A DNA stretch of 64,000 nucleotides from assembly GCF_014041995.1 (NCBI RefSeq), contig NZ_CP059492.1:1116001-1180000 (forward strand). Direction: 5' to 3'. The position numbers and the translations under genes were made by a program. Below the pieces are notes generated by a model. That model saw only the letters and a program-made list of their open reading frames with translations. It searched no databases and was not told where the DNA came from. The DNA comes from Changpingibacter yushuensis (lineage in GTDB: Bacteria > Actinomycetota > Actinomycetes > Actinomycetales > Actinomycetaceae). Shown in pieces: positions 53,888-61,892 of this stretch (position 1 is the first letter of the stretch; the number at the start of each line of letters is the position of its first letter).

Positions 53888-53901
53888 CGACGACGTCGTC
53901 G
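53888..53901. repeat. CGACGACGTCGTCG palindrome, downstream of clc
   Basis: Second exact copy of the palindrome, 20 bases past the clc stop, within the same 18-bp word as upstream. Confidence 0.9.
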
Positions 53902-54140
53902 TCGACGCCGCGTGTGGGTACCGTGCGCTGGCATCGGGTTCGCCTGGCAACATCTCGACTCATCAGAGGCTTGAGCATTCCTGTGTTCCTGCGCATTGAA
54001 GCGCGCGAATGAAGGTTTCCTGCCCGGCGTGGCCAGCTGCGCGGTCACGCGAGACGGGTAACAACAGTGCCTGTCTGTGCTCTCGGTCCGGCTCTAGGCT
54101 GACGATGTTGCCGACTTGGCACGTTTGAGAGAAGGACGAA

Positions 54141-54560
54141 ATGAGCGATCAGGGTTTCGATGGCGTTTTCCCGCGAGGGGAAGCGAATACGGCTTTTGGC
54201 AAGTACTTCATTGGCCGGAGCTACCTCAACATGCTGACCACGGAAGGTATGGGGGTGGGCTTCGTAACCTTTGAGCCCGGGTGCCGCAACAACTGGCACA
54301 TCCACCACGCCTCGAAGGGTGGCGGGCAGATTCTGTTGTGCACGGCGGGCAGCGGCTGGTACCAAGCCGAGGGCGAGGAGCCGGTGAGCATGGTTGCCGG
54401 TTCCGTGGTACAGATTCCCACAGGTCAGAAGCACTGGCACGGAGCGAAGGCCGATTCCTGGTTCAGTCATATCGCCATAGAGGTTCCCGGTGAGGACACT
54501 GGAACGGAGTGGCTGGAGCCGGTCGCTAACGAGTACTACGGCAAGCTGCCGCAGGCCTGA
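54141..54560 (+). CDS. Cupin-domain protein
   Basis: The 139-residue single cupin has a first motif GCRNNWHIHHASKGGGQILL with the metal-binding HIHH histidines, and a second, MVAGSVVQIPTGQKHWHGAK with another histidine. Such proteins occur as a partner or fused half of carboxymuconolactone-decarboxylase-like enzymes, where the substrate is unknown. It has a GAGAAGGACG ribosome site and no operon partners here. Confidence 0.85.
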   Translation: MSDQGFDGVFPRGEANTAFGKYFIGRSYLNMLTTEGMGVGFVTFEPGCRNNWHIHHASKGGGQILLCTAGSGWYQAEGEEPVSMVAGSVVQIPTGQKHWHGAKADSWFSHIAIEVPGEDTGTEWLEPVANEYYGKLPQA

Positions 54561-55037
54561 GCACGCGATGCAGAGATGCAGCTTGGAGGCGTGGTACGGT
54601 GCTGAAGAATCTCGACCTACGGGAGCATCGAATTGCCAGCAGCGCGCCGTGGTACCTGCTGGTTGGCCTGCCGATAGTAGTAGCATCCAAGTGGCGCGAC
54701 CGCGGGGACCTGAGTTCAATCCGCCCGTGGCTCGGGATCGCCGCTGCCGTTCATTTCGACGATGGAATCGAGGCAACTCTTGCCTAGCCATACATGGTGA
54801 GCGATGTGCAATTCGGACGGATAGTTTCCCACTTCTTCTAAACCGTTGCACTGCGTCAGCGCGACGGTATCGAGCCGTTTGATCAGCTGAGGCAATGCTT
54901 TGAAGAGAGCATGTTCAGGATCGAAGGACGAGCTTGAGAGGTTATCTTCAGAACAAATCGCCAATGGTTCAAGCAGTTGAGGGTTTAGATTGCTGCGGCG
55001 TAATCTCCTCTTTATGGCGTTTATGGCGGAGAACGTA
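54561..55037. other. Stretch without a supported gene
   Basis: Two short open frames cover most of this region: 62 residues on the plus strand (54599-54787) and 82 residues on the minus strand (54716-54964). Neither resembles a known family. Base composition changes here from GC-rich to AT-richer, so it may be the left edge of an acquired block. I cannot see a tRNA, repeat or integrase. Confidence 0.4.
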
Positions 55038-55322
55038 ATGACAGAACATCCTTGGTGGAATCACTTGGGTGAAGCGTGCCTCACCTATCTCTTGAATCTG
55101 GATTCGGCCCAAGTTGCTGCTATCCGAGAGGAATCATCAATTCCTCTCTCGAAAGAACAGATTGATCTCTTGGCATTGCTGCACGATGTCGACTCTCGAA
55201 TGAGATTAATTTGGAATCTTGAGGAGCTCGTTGAACAAGAGTGGCGGAAATGGCTGAGTTCAGCTACCGAACTCAGAAGTCCGTCTCACGGAAATGGTAT
55301 TCGTCAGCTTGCTGGAGGCTAA
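55038..55322 (+). CDS. Hypothetical protein, partner of the HEPN-like gene
   Basis: From the ATG at 55038, behind a GGAG site, the protein is 94 residues: MTEHPWWNHLGEACLTYLLN, then LSKEQIDLLALLHDVDSRMR and LEELVEQEWRKWLSSA. It is helical, with no motif I can name. Its stop is six bases before the HEPN-like gene, so they are co-expressed; a role as antitoxin, regulator or scaffold for that protein is possible but unsupported. The frame extends upstream to 54990. Confidence 0.55.
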   Translation: MTEHPWWNHLGEACLTYLLNLDSAQVAAIREESSIPLSKEQIDLLALLHDVDSRMRLIWNLEELVEQEWRKWLSSATELRSPSHGNGIRQLAGG

Positions 55323-55328
55323 CTTCCG

Positions 55329-56648
55329 ATGGTTCCACAGGGACTTTCACATATTGAAGAAACACTCGTTCGGCTCGCTATTGACGCATACCCGAGTTTT
55401 CTCGTCAAAGTCAAAGATAGAGGATATCAATCAGAAACCTACGTGTCACTTTTTAAGAATCCGCTGAATAAGGAGTTCCAAGAGGCGGTGAAGGCTGATC
55501 CTGTCCTTCGAAAGCTGTTCCGGGAAGACGACCCGAATACTGGTCCCCGTGGCTGGTCGGTCAGGAGTACAAGGCATGGCAGCATGCACCAGCTTTGGAC
55601 GCTTGCGGACACTCTGATTGGTTCCGCTTGGTTGCTTGCCAGCTCAAAGGTTGTTCATCCTACTCCTGATGATCTTGTGAGGGCAACGTTTGAGTCGCTT
55701 GACAGGCTCTTGAACGCTTTGGCCGGCAAACCCGTCTCGATACCGGTGCGAATCGGGCTGACAGGCGTTCTCTTACCGCCTGAGGTGGACGTTTGGGAGT
55801 TGCCCGGAGGACGTCTGCGTCGCGCAGATGAGCGAGATGAGCCGATTGTGTGTGGGATGCCCCGAGGTGGAAAGCTTTCCGCATTCACGCAAAAAGGGGA
55901 TGAGGTTGTCATGAACTATGGTGGTGACCTCGTCCTCGAACTCGAGATTCCATACATGCTTGAATTGACACATTGGGATGTGGGTATTCACCGGGAGATA
56001 GAGTGGCCAGCGGGTTACCGGGACTTAGAAGTTCAGTTGGAGAACATAAGGCTCGGTCTGCTTCTCGCATTACCGGATCTGAAGCCAGTCATCGTTCCGT
56101 CTTGGCAGTACCTATCTGACCCACTCGATTGTAGCAACGGGATTCAGTATACCGTCGTCTCGGAAATAAGGGGTCTGACACCTTTACAATTGAATGAGTC
56201 CCAGTTCTTAGAATGGATGGAATGGACAAATCGCATAGCAGACTACAGAGTCCCAAGTATTGACATTGCAATAGGGCGAGTTCTTGCTGCTGTATCCGAG
56301 CGTCATATGGCCGGTGACGTTCTCCTTGACTCCGTAGTTGTTTGGGAGAACCTATTTGGAGGCAGCGGTGAGACGACACTTAAAATTACGTGCGCACTTG
56401 CTTGGCTCCTTGGGGATTCTCCCGATGACCGAAGGGCACGACAATCTCGATACGCGAAGATATATGATGTAAGAAGCAAGGTTGTTCATGGATCTCGCAA
56501 ACTAAAGTATGAAGAGATTCCAATGATGGCGGCACAGGCTGTTGAAACTGCAATTGAAGCTCTTCGCTTGATATTCTCGACCAATGTCAATCTGCTTGCG
56601 CTTTCTGACAGTGCTCGTCGTAGTTTGTGGCTCATCCTTCAAGGGTGA
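55329..56648 (+). CDS. Protein with C-terminal Apea/HEPN-like domain
   Basis: The 439-residue protein has no motif I recognise in its first 330 residues. The C-terminal part (WENLFGGSGETTLKITCALA, then IYDVRSKVVHGSRKL) has the form of Apea-like HEPN domains, with the RX4-6H ribonuclease motif as Arg382 to His387. HEPN domains of this type act as RNases in abortive-infection and toxin systems; that role here is inferred from the motif and from the nearby helicases. The gene is visibly more AT-rich than its GC-rich surroundings. It forms a two-gene unit with the protein at 55038. Confidence 0.6.
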   Translation: MVPQGLSHIEETLVRLAIDAYPSFLVKVKDRGYQSETYVSLFKNPLNKEFQEAVKADPVLRKLFREDDPNTGPRGWSVRSTRHGSMHQLWTLADTLIGSAWLLASSKVVHPTPDDLVRATFESLDRLLNALAGKPVSIPVRIGLTGVLLPPEVDVWELPGGRLRRADERDEPIVCGMPRGGKLSAFTQKGDEVVMNYGGDLVLELEIPYMLELTHWDVGIHREIEWPAGYRDLEVQLENIRLGLLLALPDLKPVIVPSWQYLSDPLDCSNGIQYTVVSEIRGLTPLQLNESQFLEWMEWTNRIADYRVPSIDIAIGRVLAAVSERHMAGDVLLDSVVVWENLFGGSGETTLKITCALAWLLGDSPDDRRARQSRYAKIYDVRSKVVHGSRKLKYEEIPMMAAQAVETAIEALRLIFSTNVNLLALSDSARRSLWLILQG

Positions 56649-56688
56649 ATCTGGGCTGAATTTGACTTGTTATGACTTGCGGTTGTTG

Positions 56689-56934
56689 CTAGGACCAACT
56701 GGTAGGCGCCGAACTTTGACCGTCATGCGGATGCTTGTTGACCATCCTTGACAGTTGCATGTGTTCACACAGCATTTGAAGAAGAGCCGAGACATCTTTC
56801 GTAATAGGATCGTTTGGGACGACGGTGAGTCTGATGCTCTTGATGTGACGCATAGAGTCCAACTCTCGCGGTAGAACCAATCGCCGGCTCTTCACTTCCT
56901 TGATTGTCCCAGATAGGCACGAAAATACGCTCAC
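56689..56934 (-). CDS. Short hypothetical frame
   Basis: An 81-residue frame lies just downstream of the acidic 356-residue gene on the same strand (MSVFSCLSGTIKEVKSRRLV start; IKSIRLTVVPNDPITKDVSA in the middle). It has no visible ribosome site and no known domain. It might be a small third member of the locus or only an open stretch. Confidence 0.25.
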   Translation of the reverse strand: MSVFSCLSGTIKEVKSRRLVLPRELDSMRHIKSIRLTVVPNDPITKDVSALLQMLCEHMQLSRMVNKHPHDGQSSAPTSWS

Positions 56935-56952
56935 AATGAGAATACTGCTGAG

Positions 56953-58023
56953 CTAGTCAGCGCTTTCCGTGGCATCGGATTTCTTTGCCGCATCGGATAC
57001 TGTCGCTTCAGCGTTGCGTTCCGCAGCGGCCTTGGTGGCAGCTGCCTCTGCGGCCTTTTGTGCCTTCACTGCAGCAACCTTTCGGGTGTCCAACGACATG
57101 TGCCCGAAGACTCGTGGGCCCATGAAGACGTCGGCGACCTTTCCCGCAGCTTCAACAATCGGAAGGAGGTATTCATCCGAGTCGGTCTGCTCGTACATGA
57201 AGAGTTGATTCCACAGGTCCCTCAAGAGGTCGTTTGAAACAGGAGTAGAGAACACGAACTCACCCGAAGGCAGACGATTCCTCCGAGCCTTGAGTTCATC
57301 GGTGGTGTATGGGCTGAAGAGGATCGCGGTGCCACTTGTGCGATCACCATCTTGCTTGATCGAGAGCGGGTAGAAGTCCATGGCGTGGAAGAAGTCCACC
57401 ACAAACTCCTTTACATCTTTGAATGAGTCATCTCCGGCTGTGGGGCTGGATGCCATGAAGTCGATGTTTCCGAGGTCCTCGTTCTTTCTGAATGATGTGA
57501 GGCTGCAATTGAACTCAACCGTATGCGGGCCACGATCAGCCTCTTCTAGGTCCATTTGCCATGTGAAATTCACCTGCACGAGGTGCAATTGCAGATACAG
57601 GATGTGGTACCAAATGTGATTGTGGAGAACCTTCGCTTCAGCGTTGCTGAGCACTGCGTACGCTTTGTCATCGATGAACCGCCAGTAGGCGAACTCTACC
57701 CATTCCGCAACCCGGACTTCCTCCGGTTGTTCATATTCCCATGGGTCCTCTGGTTCGTCATAACTCCATGGCTCGGGCGGCTCGGGCAATTGATCTAACC
57801 ATTCGTCGTCGGGCTCAACGTTTCCTTCATTCACGAGAATGGTTGACTTCTCGGCGGGCTCGGACATGAAGAGCTCAAGTTCGTTCTTGGCGAGGAGGCG
57901 TGCGTCGCCCATGACTCGAGAGGCATCGCCGGCGCTGAGTGCACGTTGGATCTGCGCCTTGACGTTGTCAAAGATGATTGCCATCTGAACGCTGTGGTCT
58001 TCTTTGCGTCTATCCGAATCCAT
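56953..58023 (-). CDS. Unrecognised acidic protein in the helicase locus
   Basis: The 356-residue protein starts with a short helical region (QMAIIFDNVKAQIQRALSAG) and a striking proline/glutamate/aspartate/tryptophan stretch (DQLPEPPEPWSYDEPEDPWE). A mixed alpha/beta middle follows (IWYHILYLQLHLVQVNFTWQ, then FVVDFFHAMDFYPLSIKQD), and the tail is alanine- and lysine-rich coiled coil. I recognise no family. It is divergent from the first SNF2 helicase across a 420-bp gap, so the two probably belong to one system. The composition resembles that of the helicases rather than the AT-rich HEPN gene. Confidence 0.75.
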   Translation of the reverse strand: MDSDRRKEDHSVQMAIIFDNVKAQIQRALSAGDASRVMGDARLLAKNELELFMSEPAEKSTILVNEGNVEPDDEWLDQLPEPPEPWSYDEPEDPWEYEQPEEVRVAEWVEFAYWRFIDDKAYAVLSNAEAKVLHNHIWYHILYLQLHLVQVNFTWQMDLEEADRGPHTVEFNCSLTSFRKNEDLGNIDFMASSPTAGDDSFKDVKEFVVDFFHAMDFYPLSIKQDGDRTSGTAILFSPYTTDELKARRNRLPSGEFVFSTPVSNDLLRDLWNQLFMYEQTDSDEYLLPIVEAAGKVADVFMGPRVFGHMSLDTRKVAAVKAQKAAEAAATKAAAERNAEATVSDAAKKSDATESAD

Positions 58024-58444
58024 GTGACATTCCTTTGTTGATGTGACGAGTGGTGGAACGAAGTGCTGATGTGATGAGTGGCGGGATGAGGTCGGGACGG
58101 GAATGTTCCCGTTGCCGGAGGAACGGTCACCCGATTGCGGCCCTTCTGTATGGTTGACCGGAATCTGGCACCGTGTGCGGCGAGTCTGGCCCCGGCGTTT
58201 CCGCGGGTCTGATTCAGACTTCGTTTGAAGACTATCGACTGGGTGGGACAGATTTGTACGGCAGGGTTGGTCAGAACGAGTGGTTTCAGCGCGAGGCGGT
58301 ATAGTAGTTCACAGTTTTCCCACGTCAAACCTACCTGACGGGACCGAACAGTTCTCGCCAGCGTGCTCAGCGTTCGCTCCCCGTTCCCACCGGTGCACAG
58401 CTGGCAACAGCTCAGTGCCGTCTTTGCCTGAGCAGAGGCCCCAC
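58024..58444. other. Divergent promoter region
   Basis: This 420-bp gap separates the acidic gene (minus) from the first helicase (plus). TATAGT at 58298-58303 is a fair -10 candidate for the helicase, without a good -35. Open frames through it carry no conserved sequence; the helicase frame is open from 58280. Confidence 0.4.
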
Positions 58445-61342
58445 ATGGCAGCAGTCGTCACGAGCTATCAAGCCAAGTACTTCACGCACGAACTGGCCCG
58501 CAATTATGCCAATGACCAAGTGGGGAAGCTTGCCGGATTACTCTTCGATGCGCAGGTGGAGCCCAAGCCGCATCAGATTGATGCTGCGCTGTTTGTGTTG
58601 CAAACACCGTTTCTTCCGGGCGTCTTACTGGCCGACGAAGTCGGTTTGGGAAAGACAATCGAGGCCGGCATTGTTATCTCCCAATACTGGGCGGAGCGGC
58701 GGCGGCGTATTCTCATCGTCACGCCGTCGAGCTTGCGCCAGCAGTGGCAGCAGGAACTTATGGAGAAGTTCCTCATTCCGTCCACGATTCTGGACTCGAG
58801 TTCGGCCTCCGGGGTGCTCTCCCACAACGGCATCCGCCCGCAAGAAGTGCTCATCTGCTCCTACGATTTCGTGGTGCGCCATGAGTCTGATCTTGTTCGC
58901 CCGTGGGACCTCGTGGTTTCCGACGAGGCCCACCGCCTGCGCAACTTCTGGAAGAAAACGATCAAGTCGGCCAACGTCATGGCGCGGATCAGCCGCGGCT
59001 CCCACAAAACGGTTCTGCTGACCGCCACGCCACTTCAGAACAGACTCGAGGAACTCTTCGGGCTCGTTTCGATCTTCGACCCGGAGTATTTCTATTCGCT
59101 TGGGGCGTTCCGTGAGCGGTATGTCAAGAACCGTGATCTCTTCGGCGATGACGACCTCGTGGAGCGTGTGGCGACGATCTCCAAACGTACGCTGCGCAGG
59201 GATGCTGACAAGTACATTCACTTCACGCAGCAGCTGCCGATCACGGTCGAGTTCACGCCCTCACCCGACGAGGTGCGGCTCTACGACCTGGTGAACGGCT
59301 ATCTGCAACGCGATGAGCTGTTCGCTTTCACAGCAAGTCAACGCCACCTCGCCGCACTCATCATTCGCAAGAGGCTGGGATCATCGACCTACGCTGTTGC
59401 AAGCACCCTAGAGAACATCGCGAACCGGCTTGATCGCGAGGTTTCGGCTGGGGGTGCGCGCGGCGATGCTGCGAACGTGATTGGGCAGGACTTCTTGGTT
59501 GGCGATGAGCTGACGGGCGAGATCCTTGACGAGGCCGAGGAACTCGACGAAGCATCAAGCTCCGCTGAGCAGCCGTCCGGGTGGTCGGGGGATTCAGTTG
59601 GCGCTGCCATGGCTGCCGAGGTTGCGGAGCTGCGCGAATACGCGGCGCTTGCCCGTTCGATCACGGAGAACCAGAAGGCGGTCAAGCTAGGTGAGGCGCT
59701 TGACCTTGGTTTCGAGCGCCTGCGTGAGTTGGGTGCTCCAGAGAAGGCCATTATCTTCACTGACTCGACCAAGACGCAAGAGTACATTGCTCGCTCCCTC
59801 AACCAAGCTGGCAGGGGCGATGGACTCGTGCTGTTCAACGGAAAGAACGACTCGCCTGAACAAACCGCGATCTACGAGGAATGGCGAAAGAAGAACAAGG
59901 ACGGTGACCTGGTCACGGGCATTGCGGCTGTGGATCGCCGCAAGGCGCTGGTGGATTACTTCCGTGCCGAGGGCACGATCATGATTGCCACGGAGGCCGC
60001 GGCAGAGGGCATCAACCTGCAGTTCTGTTCCATGCTCGTCAACTATGACCTGCCGTGGAATCCGCAGCGGGTCGAGCAGCGCATCGGGCGTGTGCATCGC
60101 TTTGGGCAGAAGCACAACGTCGTCGTCGTGAACTTCTCGAACAAGGGCAACATCGCCGAACAGCGCATCCTGGAGCTGCTGGCGAACAAGTTCCAGCTGT
60201 TCTCCAGTGTGTTCGGCGCGAGCGACGAGGTGCTTGGTGCGATCGAGGATGGGCTGGACTTCGAGAAGACGATCAGCAATATCCTCACCCGCTGCAAGAC
60301 CGCCGAGGAACTGGATTCGGCGTTCAAAGAATTGGAGGAACAGTATGCGGGTGAGATCTCTCGCGAGATGGCCAGCGCTAAGGCGAAGGTCTTCGACAAC
60401 CTCGACCCGCACGTCCAGGACCGCCTCAAGGCGTATGACACGCAGTCTGGCGAGGTGCTCAACAAGTTCGAACGGCTCCTGCTCGCGGTAACCCGGCACG
60501 AGCTGGATCGGTTCGCCACGTTCGAGGGTGACGGTCGCACCTTCGTGCTGAACGAGTCGCCCGTGAAGGACGCGCCGACCGGGCGCTACTTCTTCAAGTC
60601 CACGCCGCAAGAGAACCACCACCAGTACCGCTTTGCAGGTCCTCTGGCCCAGTACGTGGTCGCTTCGGCGAAAGCGCACGCCACCCCGGCGCGCGAGTTG
60701 ACGTTCTCGGTAGGGCAATCGGAGCGGCCAACAAGCGCGGTCAAGGCGCTGGTCGGAACCAGCGGCACGATGACTGCCAATCTGCTGACTTTCACCATGA
60801 AGGCGCGCGAGGAGGACATCTCGGAGTCCTACATGCTCGCCGGCGCGCTGACCGATGAGGGGCGCTGGCTCGATGACGAATACGTAACAGACATCTTGGA
60901 TCTTGCCTGCGTCGAGGTTGGTACCGAGTGTGCGCCGATCGACGCCGCGGGGTTCGGGCCGCACCTTGAGGAGCGGAGGGTTGCGCTGGAGGGCGAGGTG
61001 CAGGAGCGGAACTCCCGGTACTACAACGAACAGGAAGAGCTGCTGTACCGAAATCGGCAGGATCGCAAGGCTGAACATGAGGCCAAGGTGCGCGAGTATC
61101 GCACCAAGGAGAAGGAGGCGCGCAAGCGCGCTCGCCAAACGACGGGCGTTGAGCAGCTTCGGTTCAAGAAGGAAGCGAGCAGGTGGGGGCAACGGATCGA
61201 GGAAGCCGACGCGGACTTTGGTGATGCGGCCAGGAAGATGCGGGCTGAGTCCAACAAGTTTCTTGAGCTCATTGAGCAGTCACTCCAGGGGACACAGGCG
61301 ATCGAACACCTGTTCACGATTCGGTGGAGGGTGGTTGGGTGA
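58445..61342 (+). CDS. SNF2/RapA-type helicase, defence-associated
   Basis: From the ATG at 58445 the protein is 965 residues. The SNF2 ATPase starts with PHQIDAALFVLQ, Walker A in DEVGLGKTIEA (near residue 65) and the DEAH-type VVSDEAHRLRNFW; the second lobe has ATEAAAEGINLQFCSMLVNY and QRVEQRIGRVHRFGQ, the last part being the arginine finger. A long coiled-coil region rich in arginine and glutamate makes up the final 150 residues. RapA-like helicases of this size occur in DISARM-, BREX- and other restriction-like anti-phage loci. A second, different helicase follows, which supports that setting. A role in transcription recycling like RapA is less likely given the neighbours. Confidence 0.85.
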   Translation: MAAVVTSYQAKYFTHELARNYANDQVGKLAGLLFDAQVEPKPHQIDAALFVLQTPFLPGVLLADEVGLGKTIEAGIVISQYWAERRRRILIVTPSSLRQQWQQELMEKFLIPSTILDSSSASGVLSHNGIRPQEVLICSYDFVVRHESDLVRPWDLVVSDEAHRLRNFWKKTIKSANVMARISRGSHKTVLLTATPLQNRLEELFGLVSIFDPEYFYSLGAFRERYVKNRDLFGDDDLVERVATISKRTLRRDADKYIHFTQQLPITVEFTPSPDEVRLYDLVNGYLQRDELFAFTASQRHLAALIIRKRLGSSTYAVASTLENIANRLDREVSAGGARGDAANVIGQDFLVGDELTGEILDEAEELDEASSSAEQPSGWSGDSVGAAMAAEVAELREYAALARSITENQKAVKLGEALDLGFERLRELGAPEKAIIFTDSTKTQEYIARSLNQAGRGDGLVLFNGKNDSPEQTAIYEEWRKKNKDGDLVTGIAAVDRRKALVDYFRAEGTIMIATEAAAEGINLQFCSMLVNYDLPWNPQRVEQRIGRVHRFGQKHNVVVVNFSNKGNIAEQRILELLANKFQLFSSVFGASDEVLGAIEDGLDFEKTISNILTRCKTAEELDSAFKELEEQYAGEISREMASAKAKVFDNLDPHVQDRLKAYDTQSGEVLNKFERLLLAVTRHELDRFATFEGDGRTFVLNESPVKDAPTGRYFFKSTPQENHHQYRFAGPLAQYVVASAKAHATPARELTFSVGQSERPTSAVKALVGTSGTMTANLLTFTMKAREEDISESYMLAGALTDEGRWLDDEYVTDILDLACVEVGTECAPIDAAGFGPHLEERRVALEGEVQERNSRYYNEQEELLYRNRQDRKAEHEAKVREYRTKEKEARKRARQTTGVEQLRFKKEASRWGQRIEEADADFGDAARKMRAESNKFLELIEQSLQGTQAIEHLFTIRWRVVG

Positions 61343-61892
61343 GGTGGGTTTTTGACAGGCGATGTGACGGCGATGCCGTAGTGCGTGCGTATGGGTACGC
61401 CGCAGCTCAGGGCCCGAGCGCGGACGTCCGGAGTGTGCTCGGGAGCTGGGGGCGAGATGGTGAGAGAATTCAAGGCAGGTCAGTGTCCGCTTACCCTTTG
61501 GGTTGAGTACGGAAAAGGCTTAACTGTTTAGCCACTGACATCCCAGACGTTAACGAAGAGGTTTAGTGCGCGAAGAAGGCGGTTATTGTATGAACGTCTC
61601 CGATGAACCATGGCGAACATGAGTCGCGTGATCCGGTATTTGCCCAGATTGGGAGTCGCAGCACAAGATATGTCGGAGGTTCCTAGTATCATTACTGATT
61701 GTTTCGAATTGGGAAGGTGAACTGCTTGACTCAGCACACAAGTGGCCTTGATCGCTCCGCCAGGGCGTTCACCAGCGCTAGTCTCCGCAGTACTGGATGT
61801 GCGCGAACTCAGCCAAGTCTGGTTCTTGCCAACCGGAGATTGAATTGAGATGGCACTGTGGCGCACGCTGAAGTGGCTCGCCAGGAGGTGCC
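61343..61892. other. 550-bp gap between the two helicases
   Basis: A gap this long is unusual inside a defence operon. The plus strand is full of stops. The minus strand has a 112-residue frame (61866-61528) including RITRLMFAMVHRRRSYNNRL, which I cannot place. No inverted repeats of an IS were found by eye. It may hold a relic gene or a separate promoter for the second helicase. Confidence 0.4.

Noticed and set aside
59687-61192. 501-residue open frame on the minus strand
   Set aside because: It lies wholly antisense to the first helicase, is low-complexity and arginine/leucine-rich, and mirrors the codon bias of the real gene.
61528-61866. 112-residue minus-strand gene between the helicases
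   Set aside because: No ribosome site, no known domain and no partner; left as an open question in the gap entry.
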